Assembly (NCBI GenBank): GCA_947311845.1
Contig: CAMZMU010000027.1
Coordinates: 25,822,368-25,886,367 of the forward strand
Direction: 5' to 3'
From: Poa pratensis
Lineage: Eukaryota > Streptophyta > Magnoliopsida > Poales > Poaceae
DNA: 64,000 nucleotides
Under the pieces are notes generated by a model, which was not told the origin of the DNA, ran no database searches, and was given only the letters and a program-made list of their open reading frames with translations. This document shows, piece after piece, positions 33,101 through 45,458 of this stretch. The number at the start of each line of letters is the position of its first letter. The stretch's first letter is position 1. Position numbers and translations under genes: made by a program.

Positions 33101-36100
33101 AATGCAATGCTCTACATTGTTGCAGGCCTGATGTTGATGAAGGTGAAAAGATATTCAGAAGACAAAATAACCAACCTAAAGGATCCGACCCTTCAATATT
33201 AAAGAATTTTGCAATGCACTCTGTGAGGGCAGAGGCTTGTGATTGCCCACCAAGTCATCAACCATCACAGGACAACCAAACATCATCGATGTTGCATGGA
33301 CCTTTCGGTCACAGGGAGGGTTCCCTTGATTCACCCTCGTCTAATCTCAGCACATCACAGTATTTGGATCAGGATATCAGTACAAGTAGAAAACCGTCAC
33401 ATGGAACCTGTGAAAGTCTATACTTTGGTGCAAGGAAAAATAATCAAAAAGTTCCAGGATCCGACCCCATTAGGAAAACTACTCGTGTTGGTGAAAACCC
33501 TGGGTCTGACGTGCAAGAATCTGAGAAAAGTAGGAGAGTGGGGAATAATGGATTTCGGAAAGTTTGCTTTTGGCAGTTCCACAATTTCCATATTCTCTTG
33601 GGTAGCGACTTGCTTATATTTAGCAATGAGAAATATATGGCAGTTAGCTTGCATCTATGGGATGTTTCGAGACAGGTATGCTTTACTTTATTGAATATGG
33701 CTTGATGTTTTCTTTCTTTACCTTTTCTGTTGACAAATTGCTTTTGACAGGTTACTCCATTGAACTGGCTAGAAGCTTGGCTTGACAATGTAATGGCAAG
33801 TGTTCCAGAGTTGGCCATATGTTATCATCAGAATGGTGTTGTCCAAGGCTATGAGCTTCTAAAAAATGATGATATATTTTTACTCAAGGGTGTGTCCGAT
33901 GATGGTACGCCTGCATTTAATCCACAGGTTGTCCAGCAAAATGGCCTCGCTGTTCTCAGGTTCCTTCAGAATAACTGCAAGCAAGACCCTGGTGCATATT
34001 GGGTATGTAATTTGAACTTATGCATCGTCGAATCTTCATATCCAACTTCATACCCATAGTACCTGAATATTCTTAAGTACAACTTGGTTTATTATAGTAA
34101 TAGACCAGTAACCACCATGCTAGTACTTGTGCACTTACACTGAAGGTTTGCTTTGTCAGCTCTACAAAGGTGCTGAAGAAGATGTTGTGCAGTTATATGA
34201 CCTGTCTATGTTACCGAAGAAACATACTGCTGGTGATCATAGATCTACGTGTGATCCTGTGTCTTCTTTAATGAACAAGGGGAGAAGGGAGTCACTTTTC
34301 TCTCTTGGCACACTCCTCTATCGTGTTGCTCACAGGATGTCTCTATCCAGGTACCGAGGATTTGTCACTCTAAGTTTACTTAAGTACAGCTTTGTCGATT
34401 GTTAAAGACCATATATGATTTGCAGGTACCCAGTAATAGAGCAAAATGTGCGCAATTCTTCAGAAAATGTTTAGACTTCCTCAGCAAGCAGGATCACCTG
34501 GTATATTTATTTATTCATCATGTCACGGTTTTACAAGTCTGTTGTTTTTCTAGGTGAAATTTTCTCTCAAGATTTATCTTCATCTCTTAGGTTGTCAGGG
34601 CATATGCTCACGAACAGTTTGCAAGGCTCATCCTCAAGTGTTATGAGGAGTTGGAACTGACAACTGAGTCATTTCTGCTTGAATCGGAAGTTACTCTTAC
34701 GGACTTAGATGATGAATCTCCAGAGTTGAGCCTTCAGAATTCACCATCAAAGCAAGATGCTGTATTGACAGATATTAGGAAGAATGATCCAGCGGCTGTA
34801 GATAGTATGTTGGAGTATTCACATTCAGAATCCTCGCCTGGTCATGTTGATGTTGTCATATTGGTTCCGCATATTCAACTTCAAAAGGAGATGTTTCTGA
34901 GGATAGCTTGCTGATGTGTCAGGCTGGAACCTCTCAGATGTCAAAACCCATTGCTGATGCAATCTCCTCTAAGTTGGCAGCTATACATCACGTAACACAA
35001 GCTATTAAATCTCTTAGATGGAACCGGCAGCTGCAGAACACTCAAGAGGATTGTGTCGACAGCGCAGACACCATTTGGGAGAGACCTGTTGACTTGTCTT
35101 TATGTAGATGTGGTGATGTTGATTGCATTGAAGTTTGTGACATTAGGGAGTGGCTACCAAAATTGAAAATGGACCATAAATTGTGGAAACTTGCTCTTCT
35201 GCTTGGGGAGTCTTATCTGGCACTTGGAGAAGCATACAAAAATGATGGGCAGCTTCAGCGCACTCTAAAAGTTGTGGAATTAGCTTGTATGGTTTATGGG
35301 TCTATGCCTAAACATCTTGACGGTGATGAATTCATTTCAACCATTTCCAATACTTCACTGTGTCTTGAAGATGGTGATCTAAACCCAAGTCTTGCATTGG
35401 ATGAAGCAGAATATTTTGAGAATGCAAAATGTGTCAATTATGAAGTTTCTGCGCAACAGTTGCCTCCAAATTATTTATTTTGGGCTAATGCCTGGATGCT
35501 TGTAGGTGACGTCTATGCAGAATATCACCGATTGGGAAACCATCAAGCACCGATGCTGCGAGAACAGAAGCCCGACGGTGAACTTAGAATGTCAAATGAA
35601 GTTGCAATGGAAGTCAAACGTCTTAAGAGAAAATTAGGAAAAGATAAGCAGAATTGTGGAACATGCTCACTGATAAACTGTAGCTGCCAAAGTGATAGGG
35701 CAAATAGTGGCAGTAGTGCAAGCAGTAGCAGTCCTGAGGCCTCTACATTATATGGAAGAAAGAAAAACAAAAAAGCATCTGGCAGGAACATTCGTTCACA
35801 GTTTAAAGAAACTAAGGAGAACCCTAATACAGAGGAAGCTATGGAAAGTTCTGAAAAAATGCAGAGCTGTGGGAATGATGCTTGTCTTGAAAAAAGCTCA
35901 GTAGCCAATGCTGAATTTGATCATGATCACGCTATGAAAATCAGTCAAGCAGTGCTGACGGGATTCCTGACAAATCTAATGAAGATATTCCCAGTGTGAG
36001 TGTGAGGGGCGGAGGTATTTTCAAGTACCTTGCAGGTCCTACACCAGGAGATGCCGAATACAACTTGTCTTCTGCTATTCACTGCTATGGTTCAGCTAAG

Positions 36101-37696
36101 GGAGCCATGTTTGCATTTCCTGTGGGCTCCGCGGAATTTTTTACCATCCTTAAGAAAAGTGGTTGGGCATCCAATGAACTGGGCCGCATTAGACTTGAGA
36201 GTGGAAATCCGAGTAGTGCTGAGATTGCTTTTGCTGATGCTATTAGAGCATTTCAGAGGTCTCTGATCACACTAATGTTATACTAATAAACTGTAACTTA
36301 GCTCATGGTAGAAGAGCTTTAGCAGAGAAATTGGCATCAAGGATAGAAGAATTTCAGATGTATGATCTTCCTGAAGGCTCATATATGCAATCTGTGAAGT
36401 CTGCCAAGTCGGAATATTTTCAAGCAATAAACTACTATACGGCAGCTAAGAGGCAACTGAGGTATGCTATTGCTGACAATGAGGTTGACAAAGCACTCCA
36501 CAACGAAGTTTACACCCAGTATGCACATACCCACCTGAGGCTTGGAATGCTTTTGGCAAGGGAAAGCTTCTTAACTGGCAGCTATGAAGGTGGACTTGTT
36601 GATGAATCATCTAATAGAACAGTTCTCGAGATTTCAGCAAGTGATGCCTTTCGGGAGGCTTTGTCTACATATGAATCCCTTGGTGAACTTCGCAAACAGG
36701 AGGCTGCTTTTGGTCATTTTCAACTTGGTTGTTATCAAAGGGATCTGTGCTTGAAGTTCCTGGATTTGGTTGGCAAGGAGGTCAAACAGAAGAATGAGGA
36801 TAAACATCGTCAGAAAGCTAAGTGGTACGGTTCACTGGCAGAGAAGAACTGGCACAAGGCTTTAGAATTCTATGGTCCGAAGACACATCCTACAATGTTT
36901 CTTAACATCCTTATGGCGCAATCTTCCCTTTCTACTAACATCTCCAATTCGTTTCACTCTAATGTGGTATGTTCTTTCTGGCTTGCAGTCTCTTCCTATT
37001 ACAGCTGCTCAGTTTGGTAGATTATAGTTACTTCTTTCTGGCATTCCAGAAAGTTCGTTGCCTGTTATAATTTGCTGTGCCGAATGGAAGCGGTGCTATG
37101 TCGTCTGCTTACAATTGTTTAGCATCTTGTACTTTACATTTGGTAACACGATTAGAAGAGTAATTGCTCTGTTTGATGGCAAGCAGCATATGGAACCACA
37201 GTAATTCGCTTGCACTGTGGCTAGTAACAGTAGCCAGTAGGTCAAAACCATTTGAGCATTTAAGCTTGAGGCTACGAGATTGCGTTCACTTGTGTGTTAA
37301 TCTTGTCATCCAGTGTGCGTGTATACATTGATGAATGTCTTGTATATGGGATAGAAGGTTTTCTGTATTGTAATCAGTTTTTGTTTGCAGATGCTCGAAG
37401 CGGCGCTGATGCACTTGCTGGAAGGCCGCCATGTGGTTGAAGCGAACGAGGAATGCTCACACGATGTGAACCTGGACATAAAGCCAAAGTTCTGGACCCA
37501 GCTGCAGAGCCTGCTGAAGAGCATGTTGACAGCGTCACTGCCCGGCAGCGGCGCAGGCAGGCCAGCAGCTTCCACTGGTCAGGCCAACACCAGCAGCAGA
37601 GGAGACGCCGCGAAGCTGAAGGAGATGTACCGTCTGTCTCTGAAATCTACCTCTCTGGGCCAGCTGCACGCGTTGCACAAGCTTTGGGTCGTCTGA
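30170..37696 (+). CDS. EDRF1-like protein (erythroid differentiation-related factor 1 homologue), with frame breaks
   Basis: Exons: 30170-30315, 31182-31300, 32842-33049, 33126-33675, 33751-34002, 34160-34350, 34434-34500, 34591-36966, 37391-37696. The predicted length is about 1,405 aa, as in plant homologues. Conserved pieces include LETDLNKLPVIPNLPEK, LRYGSGLFNQNLSRKCEAL, FWQFHNFHILLGSDLLIFS and the N-terminal EDRF1 core (PLNWLEAWLDN). Further on are KLWKLALLLGESYLALGEA and the C-terminal helical repeats (QYAHTHLRLGMLLARESF, WYGSLAEKNWHKALEFYGP). The biochemical role in plants is unclear; the animal protein is linked to globin gene expression. Exon 8 shows three frame changes, near 34855, 35938 and 36256, each explained by one missing base and together restoring the frame. 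Either this is a recent pseudogene or the bases were lost in sequencing. A Stowaway MITE and a tandem duplication sit in its introns. Confidence 0.88.
30492..30715 (+). repeat. 112-bp tandem duplication in intron 1 of the EDRF1-like gene
   Basis: The unit starting TTCTGTTTCTTAGCGCTCG occurs at 30492 and again at 30604, exactly 112 bp apart. I see only two differences (GAGTTAGAA/GAGCTAGAA and CTATGATT/CTGTGATT). It is a recent local duplication without coding content. Confidence 0.9.
30999..31018 (+). repeat. homopolymer run of 20 C
   Basis: A run of 20 C residues in intron 1 of the EDRF1-like gene. The complementary strand is G20, capable of forming four-stranded structures. Length is probably unstable and also error-prone in sequencing. 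Confidence 0.9.
31416..31575. mobile_element. Stowaway MITE in intron 2 of the EDRF1-like gene
   Basis: A 160-bp element starting CTCCCTCCATATCAAAATA and ending with the inverted copy TATTTTGATACGGAGGGAG, flanked by TA on both sides. The two halves (TGCACTAAAACATGTCTAGA and its complement) make an almost complete hairpin. It lies wholly inside an intron and should not alter the protein. Confidence 0.93.
34421..34433 (+). promoter_or_regulatory. tandem splice acceptors before exon 7 of the EDRF1-like gene
   Basis: Two AG acceptors lie 8 bases apart: TTTGCAG ending at 34425 and TACCCAG ending at 34433. Joining exon 6 (ends 34350, two bases of a codon) to the second gives SSNRAKCAQFFRKCLDF in frame. 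Joining to the first shifts the frame and reaches TAG after 15 codons. The second is therefore taken as the productive site. Confidence 0.65.
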
Positions 37697-38226
37697 GACC
37701 TCGGTTCACACATGCGTTACTGTGTGTATGATGTGCTGCTTATTCAGCATCTGCTTTGAAGCTTGTGATCATTTTTGACGATTATGTTCTGGTGTGTGTT
37801 ATAAGAAATCAAAGTGTAGTGCTAATTATGTACTGGTACTGCTAGTCTGCTAGCAAGTGAATAATAGCTGTGTAAATGTAACATATGAAGCAAACAATAC
37901 TTAAAGATATGGTTTGATTTGAGATATGGTTTGCTAATCTTTAGGTATGTACTCCGAACTTTGTCACAAAGGTAGCAAAAACACGATGCTCGTAAGGTAC
38001 TGCCAACTGTGTTTAAGCTTAAACAGATCCTTGTTATTATTTGCCCGGGAAAGTCTATTTTCTTTTGGCTATTTTCGCAGCTACTACGTGGCGGAAATGG
38101 AATAACTCGAATGTTCTGTTTCATCCAGTTTTTTGACAACTGTCTAGATTGAATTGGTCATGAGAGTTGAGACGTCATTTTCTCTTCATAAAAGGTGCTT
38201 TATATAGCTTTAAGAGGCGGCGATTT
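37697..38226 (+). other. 3' UTR of the EDRF1-like gene and spacer
   Basis: Non-coding T-rich sequence after the TGA at 37694-37696. No transposon ends or RNA genes were recognised before the inverted-repeat element at 38227. Confidence 0.45.
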
Positions 38227-38532
38227 GGGTAGTGGGTGCAGATGCACCCACTACCCAAAAAACATTTTTTCAAATGTCAAAAAATTCAAATAAATTTTTT
38301 GCATGTAGTCCAACACATTGTAAGTCAGCACAAAAATTAGCATGGTGAATTTTTTTTTTGCGCATTTTGTCTTTTTTGTACAGGTTGCTAAAAAAGTTTT
38401 TTCACGATGCCAATTTTTGTGCTAACACATCACGGTGTAACGTACACCCGGATTTTTTTGTGGAATTTTTTGACATTCTGAAAAAAAAAACAAAAAAAAA
38501 TTACCTAATGGGTGCATCTAGACTTGCTACCC
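38227..38532. mobile_element. inverted-repeat element with GGGTAG...CTACCC ends
   Basis: The left end GGGTAG-GATGCACCCACTA and the right end (read inward on the minus strand) GGGTAGCAAGTCTAGATGCA resemble each other over about 30 bp. The interior is A/T-rich and full of homopolymers, without coding potential. The left end also contains a perfect palindrome (38224-38259). No target duplication was found and the superfamily is unassigned. Confidence 0.55.
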
Positions 38533-39307
38533 GGTTTGAATATCCGCTTTATATACTGCATTAATATACACAGAACGACTCAGCAGAGAACCCTTTCAAT
38601 TCATTCATCCCACGCGCAAAACAGAATGACCACCAAGGTGGAACTGACAAATCCATCTTCTATCTCTGACGAACGGACGGACATAGGCTTTTGGACTGTA
38701 CAACGCATACCACAAATACAACGACCGACATCCGGGAGCCAACAAAGGTGGGTAAACAAAATGTCGCACAAGCAATAGGAACCCCCTTCTATGCTTCATA
38801 TTCACATCAGGCGACAAGAAAATCGACATCCCCGACAAACTTTCTTACAACATCTTCGCGCAGCAGCACGATTCTAGAGTTCAGAAATAATTGTACAACA
38901 TCTAGCTTGGATGCAACTGACCTCGATCATGGTCCGCCATGATATCTACAAAATTTTACAATTCCTTGGTCATTGGTATCAAGATGGTCACCAGAGGATT
39001 ATAGTAGTCTGGACAGCAGGCTTCAGTCTCCAGTCTTCACATTAAGGTCTTGAGGGAGTTATAGAATTGGCACATGGAACGATGTGCCATCCTGGAAATT
39101 TTCTAAACAAAGTAGTCTTGGCGCACGATGGTGATGAAGTCACGGGGAAGCGAGTCGTCCTCTTTTTGTTTCCCTGTATCACCATTTCCTTGGATGTGCC
39201 AATATATCTTTGGAGGGAGAGGCGTATAAAGGTCTGCCGTGATATGGAGAAAAAAATTATAAGTACATTGGGAGAGGTTATATTTGTGCTACCATTGTAC
39301 CCAAGCT

Positions 39308-41052
39308 TCACAGGCATCTACCTCCAGACAGGGTTCCATCAGGTTCTCTAGTTGAATGAAGCACGACAATACCGGCAAGAACTGTAAGAAATCCACAAGT
39401 CTCGGAGGCAATAATGCTTGCGCTCTGCCCAGACCAGTCCTGGATATTCAAAAAACAGAAGTGAACTGACCAATTAACACAGGGGTGAAGAATAACTGAT
39501 AACTTCAGAAATATATATTTGTAAAATTGCACACCTTGAACATTATACCACTAGCTAAAATAGTGAGGGTTGTGAACATGGCATAATAGATGGGAGAAAC
39601 GAGTGCTGTATTGAAAGTATCCAATGCCTGAAATTTTAACATAACAGGTGATGTTACGATCAGAATAATAGGATGTGATCGGCAGAGCCTGGGAAACACA
39701 TTATCTAATGGAGCTTCAAGCAAAATTCACACATGTTTTCATATCAACTTCATGAATATATTATTGCTAAGACTAGAAGGACCATACAAATCAGACACTG
39801 TGTGTACCTTGTTCAGGTAAACTAACTGGATAACTAAGCACATAGCTGAAACTGTCACAAACAGCCACGTCTGGAAATACCCGGCCTGGTTTACACCCTC
39901 AATAGTAAGTTTAATTGCAACGCCCACAGCCTTAATACTCATTACCTAACAAGACACAGCACCAAATAGATGTCATTTTCTCATATAGCAACAAACCAAA
40001 AAGAAGCCAGAGGCACATCATGCAGAACATTTACCGTCAGGGATCCAGTAACTGAGCAAATGCCAACATAGACCATTATGTTTTCCTGCCCATACCGTGG
40101 AGCACAATATAGCATAAGAAACAATATCACAGCCACTGCCAGAGCAGCATAGCAAAGGAAGGCTGCAACAACATTACAGAAGACATGTCAAAGGACCAAC
40201 CCATTATTATGGCAAGTGGCGAAATGGAGATAGCATGGAAACTTACTAGGTTGTGTTGCCAAGCCCCAAATCTGCTCCACTGAGCTCGGGGATCTCTCCT
40301 CTGGAGCATGGAGGATGATCACTGTCGACCCAACAATACAGAGAATACAGCCCAGGACACCCACCCGCTGCAACTTCTCATTCAGCATGAAATGGGCTAG
40401 AACAGCACTGTCCCCGAAATTCATCACACATGCACATATCAGAACGAACCCGAACGGTTGAATTGGAAATGTTATAGAAGCTAATTAAAACTTGCCATTG
40501 TACCTGACAATAATGCTGAGTGCGCCGAGTGGCGCCACCAGGACGGCTGGCGCAAACATGTAAGCCACGAAGTTGGCTGTCTCCCCAACAAGCACTGAAA
40601 AAAGTTCCAATTTTGCTGAAACATTCAATCCAGTTCTCATATGATCAGGGCTAAATGAAGGCCAAGCGGATCATGAAGGCTTACTGGTGACCATCCCCAC
40701 CCACCAGAGCGGCTCCCAGAGGTACCCATACCCTCCGACGCCTGCAATTTTCAGAAGACAAGGAAGGTCCCATCGTCAGATACGTGGAATCGGCCGAACT
40801 GGGCACAAAGGATCCGCCTTTCTAAAGAAGAACCAGAAAGACCTAGAGCTACTGCAGCAGAAGAAGGAAAAGCACACGCAGGAGACGCGGGCGCAGACCT
40901 GCTCGGGCGCCGGCGGTGCCGGCGCGGCGGAGTCCCTTCTTCTTGACGATGAAGCTGACCCCAACGAAAGCGGAGGAGGCGACGGCGAGGAGCGCGCCCT
41001 TAAGGTTGGCGGCGAAGAGGTCGCCGCCGGCGTCCGTCAGCGCGAGGCTCAT
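39308..41052 (-). CDS. NIPA-like: NIPA-type magnesium transporter (DUF803)
   Basis: Exons, in transcript order: 41052-40899, 40741-40685, 40594-40504, 40407-40247, 40162-40035, 39945-39808, 39627-39535, 39439-39308. They join in frame to 318 codons including the TGA at 39310-39308, the usual size for plant NIPA proteins. Recognisable blocks are the first membrane helix with SSAFVGVSFIVKKKGL, GYLWEPLWWVGM, ETANFVAYMFAPAVLVAPLG, LNEKLQRVGVLGCILCIVGS, ICSVTGSLTVMSIKAVGVAI, FNTALVSPIYYAMFTTLTIL and FLTVLAGIVVLHSTRE. The hydrophobic segments fit the nine-helix drug/metabolite-transporter fold. Family members carry Mg2+ across internal or plasma membranes. No lesion was found, and all introns have standard GT-AG ends. 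Its 3' end faces that of the EDRF1-like gene. Confidence 0.94.
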
Positions 41053-41461
41053 CGTGCGGCGGCGGCGCGCGGCCGGCGCATTTGAGGCGAGCCCCTGGGT
41101 TTCTCAATGCCTTGATTTGGATTTAGGAGGAGCTGTGTCTTGACCTGCGCGATGTGCACGATGCGTCGAGAATTGATGGAGGGGAGAGAGGGGTTAAAGC
41201 AAGGGAGACGGAGAATTTCGAATTTATGCCACCATTTCCACTTTTCTAATCCTAGGTTTTGCTTTGACATTGCTTTTGGGTACATGGATCTGTCATGTGA
41301 AGTTTCGTGTTGGACTTGGATTTTTGGACTTGGCGTTGAAGTGAATAATATCATGGGTAATTGAAACTTGTATTCCGGCCAATATACTGGAAACTGTCTA
41401 CGTGCAAGGCACACAAATTATTACTCAACACTAAATTTGCCACCTAATGTGTAGACACAAA
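41053..41461 (-). promoter_or_regulatory. promoter/5' UTR region of the NIPA-like gene
   Basis: GC-rich next to the start codon (41053-41090), then mixed composition. No sure TATA box was found. It ends where the Helitron-like sequence appears to begin (about 41462). Confidence 0.35.
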
Positions 41462-41499
41462 TACACTACTATAATAAGGGAGGAAGGATTCTAATTCTC

Positions 41500-44426
41500 T
41501 CAATTTTTTGCCTCTTTTTAGCCTCTCGTTAGGTGACACGTGTAAGAGCTGATCATACGTGGCTTCATTCTATTGGGTGGAGTCTCTTGACATTTGATGT
41601 TTGGCTTCTTCATTTTTTTTTTCTCCTTCCGGTTTGGCTAGCCGGTTATCATTGTGTCCCAACAAGGTTTGATCTCCTTTATTTATTTTTCTTTTCCCTT
41701 CTACTGGCAAGATAGGCCTTTGGCAGTGGCAATGTGTTATCCTCAATAGCCGGTCACTAGGTACCTTTCCGGTGGTCTTTCTTTTCTTCAAAAAAAAAAA
41801 AACTAGAACATGTGCATGCACTTGACTTTCTTGGCCAAACTTGACCCTCACGTGTTGTCTTTGGTTTATACGGCTGAGTTGTTTGCCTATAATATATGGT
41901 GCATGTATCTTTTATTTTGTTCTTATCTTTCTTGGGCAAACTTGGCCCTGAAGTTTTGTAATTTTCTTTATATGGCTGGATAATTCATTTTTTCTTCTAC
42001 ACCTAGAAGATTGGCCCCTACGTTTCCTCCTACAGTTTCTTTCTCCTATATATATGCTTGCCGTCTAGCATTGTTTTCCCGTCGTCCCATTGCTCTATTT
42101 TTCCGATGTGCATGCTGATCGTTGGTGTTTAGATATCTGTTCTGGCAAGCCTCCGGTCATGGATGGAGGTTTTTTTCTCGTGTTATTTTTGCATATTGCT
42201 CACACCGGTCCACCGTGTGAAATTGATGTATGTTTTTTTGGTGCATAGGTTTTTCTTCTTTGTTTCCAACGGCTTACTCTGTTTTCATGCTTGCCCTGGA
42301 TCCTGATTTTTGGATTAATACATGCTTGCTAGCAGCAGGTGTTGTGTTACCTGAAATTACGACTTTAAGATTCCTGTTTTGAGCTTGTTGTTTTTGTTCT
42401 TGTGCACGGTGTAATTGATTTTGTCCGTTGTTCATGTAGATCCATCATGCCGACCTCATCTTTTTCTGCGGCAGTATTGCCACTCGTTTCACCCTTGCGG
42501 TCAGATGTGGATTTCCCTGCTACGATAGCCTCAAAAGTTGGTTTTGCTGCCGTGCAGCCTCCGACGCTGGTTCCCTTGCCGTGGCAGCCTTGGTAGCAGC
42601 AGCCTCCGTCGATGGTATCCCTGTCGTGGCAGTCTTGGTTGCTGGTTTCCGTGCTATGGTAGCCTCCGTTGTTAGTTCTCCTTTGGGTATGCATTTCTCT
42701 CTCCCTCCTAATTTGACGTAGTATTTATTTTGGATACATAATGTATGTGTTTCGATTGGTTATTTGACCTTTTATTTTCTCTACTTTTCTGTAAGTAACA
42801 TGGGTTTTCATGTGGACATTATTAAGTATGTACAACAAGATTGTTTCCCTTGTGGTGTCAGACGTGAGGTGTCTATATTGAAATATTATTGCTACAAATT
42901 CCCCGCAACGGATTAAGATACCCTCCGATCTGTGAGCAAGGTATTTTGGATGATTTGGGAGAAGCCAACTCTATTGGACAAAATTTGGGCGTTCAGTAGC
43001 TTCACCGGTACCGGTGGTCAGGATGGTACGCGCAACCTAAAGTGGCAGGAAATTAGTGATACTCTTGGATTAACCACTAATTTATGGACAACATTAGGCG
43101 TCGGCAGGCTTTTGGTGCTGTTTGTGCATGTAAGTTTGTATCTGATTATTATTTTTCGTTTTTGTTTTGTTTTTTTATATATTTCAACAACTTCTACTCT
43201 CCTTCATTTGTTTTTTTTCTTTACTGGTTCCACAAGTCTTTGGATCGCAATGCGTTTTCTTCCGCAGCCGGTTATTGTGTGGCTTCCCGGTAGTCTTTTT
43301 TGTTTTCTTAAAAAAGGATGTGCATGGACTTTGCCTTCGGATTCCCTTGACTTATTGGACAAACTTGCCTCCCAAGTTTTGTATTTTTGGCTTATACGGC
43401 TTGGCTGTTTGACTTTTTTTGGTTGACCAAACTTGGCCCCTACTTCTCCGTTCTGCCTGTGGTGAGACACTTTTTTTATTATCTTTTCTTTTCTTGATAA
43501 GATTGGCCCCTAGGTTTTGTTCTCTTCTTGATAAGGCTAAGTTTTTTTTTCTCCATGAATCTTGGCCCCTACTTCTCCGTTCTGCCTTGGCTGCTAAGTT
43601 TTCTTATTTTGTTCGTGCCCCAGGCTTGTTTTTTACTCTCACAAAGCATTTATATGTTTCAAGATTCAAGAGACCAGTAAAGCTCTGCAACTCACCGATC
43701 CGCCGCAGACTCTGAGATTTATCTCGAATTCTTTCGGGAAGACGCTCACTCTAAATCTTCTTCCCCACCAGCGCCCACCTTCACCGGAGCCACCTCAGAT
43801 GCACGGCCAGCTTCTGTTTGATGTCGCGTTACTGGCAGTGGAGATACAGCTTTGAGTAGAGAAGATGATGTGGGTGTGGTTGCCGGCGGAGTTAAACTGT
43901 GCACAACTCTTGGTTAGCTACGACGCGCCATGCAAACGCTGCCGCCGTGCCTCTCGGTGTTTCGACGAGGCCCTGCAGTCCTGCTCGATCCCCCTCCCTA
44001 GCGCGGCACTTCTACTGCTTGTTGTCTCGTGTATCGATGCTCCGGCAAGCTTGCACTCATGGAGGGCGTCGTACAGGAGATGTCCCGCTGGTCTCCGCGT
44101 CAACTCTGCCACGGGCAAACGCACTGTCCCGTGATGTTGGCGGCCGAGGAGGTCTGGCCTCATCATCTCCGTCGCACAAGGCCCACCGGAAGTACTACAG
44201 GCTCAACATCGGACGACGGATGCTGCTTCCGGCCGACCGCCGGAACGCTAGCACCCTGCTGTAGCTCCTCTACCTCCTATCCTCCACGACCTTCTTGGAG
44301 ATGGACTCTACCAAGGCAACATTTTTAGCGAGATGTATTCTAGGTTGTAACCTGTCGTATATTAATCATAAAAATTGGTAGCAATTCTGCTTCGTCTAAG
44401 CTAATCCTTCTTTTTGGTGACCTCAG
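41500..44426. other. no recognised gene; degenerate or captured sequence
   Basis: AT-rich DNA with T-rich runs up to about 43650, then GC-rich 43740-44330 with overlapping ORFs that match no family I know. A CTATATATA box occurs near 42046. Related phrases recur: TTGGCCCCTA appears near 42013, 43433, 43505 and 43562, and CTTGGC..CTACTTCTCCGTTCTGCCT occurs twice (about 43430 and 43560), suggesting local duplication. Confidence 0.35.
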
Positions 44427-44644
44427 GTTTTAATTAGTGGAAAGAACAAGATACATAACGACACGACAACCCTGTTGGATTCAAGATCATCAGGAATGAA
44501 GAATCAAAATGCTATAAATATGTCAACTATGAATATGCCTGCAGACATAGGAGATTACAAATCTTCAATGGTATCGAAGAGTAACTTCAGATCAGTTAGA
44601 TTGCTCAAGTCGCATAGGTCATGTCAGACTAGGGGCAATTCCTG
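44427..44644 (+). pseudogene. exon-like fragment of an unidentified gene
   Basis: After a good acceptor (TTTTTGGTGACCTCAG) an open frame of 71 codons runs from 44427 to TGA at 44642-44644, including SGKNKIHNDTTTLLDSRSSG and SKSNFRSVRLLKSHRSC. It has no start codon and no recognisable domain, but composition and the acceptor suggest a captured last exon. No neighbouring exons of the same gene were identified. Confidence 0.4.
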
Positions 44645-45458
44645 AATTTCGTATTTACCATGGCATCACCAGATCAACGATTGGTATTTCTTGGATTTAG
44701 TCATTATGTGGGAACTTTTATTGTGTTACCTTATTTAATAATCTCAGAATGGGAAATGAGTTCTGGAGTCAGCGGAAAGGATTGGTTGTGGAACAGTGGA
44801 AGGAAAGAGTTAGTCCAAGAACTCCGGATGGTATTCATTCCCATCCTTTATTTTCTACATGAGTTAACAACCTCTGCTATCAAAATTGCAAATGTTCAGA
44901 AAAACAGCTAGGTTAGGAAGACATATAATTTCGATATCACATGCATGTTTCATGAACTAACGTTATATTTGTTGCCCCAATATAACTTCCATGTTTTGCT
45001 TACAAAATCCAAGACATAAACTCATGAATAATTGGCTAAAAATATGTTCCACAAAAAAGCTAAGAGATGAATACTTTTTAGCAAATCCGATGCTACAGAT
45101 TTGTATACCAACGTATTGATAAATTACGATACGTTTACACTATTTCATTACGATACATTTACACTATTTCCTGTTACAAAAAAAAAACTATGCTTGGAGC
45201 TGCTTACGAATTGTAAACCAATGTGTTAATCAATACAGAAGTTATAATTCTTTCTTGCTGCTTTCCCTTAAACGGCCTTAAAAAAGGATAAGAAGAACCA
45301 TATTACACGGTTGGCAAAAAAAATGTACACCTCAAATTATTTGACACTATTACCTTGGATCCCTAAAAAAACTCAGTTAAGATACATCTAGACTAGAGTA
45401 TGATGAAGAACTAGAGTATGATCATAACTATCAAATTTATTACGAGAATAATGTTATA

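Noticed and set aside
42930..43430. Overlapping frames of up to 164 codons
   Set aside because: They are low-complexity, Phe/Leu-rich from T runs, overlap in two frames and match no family.
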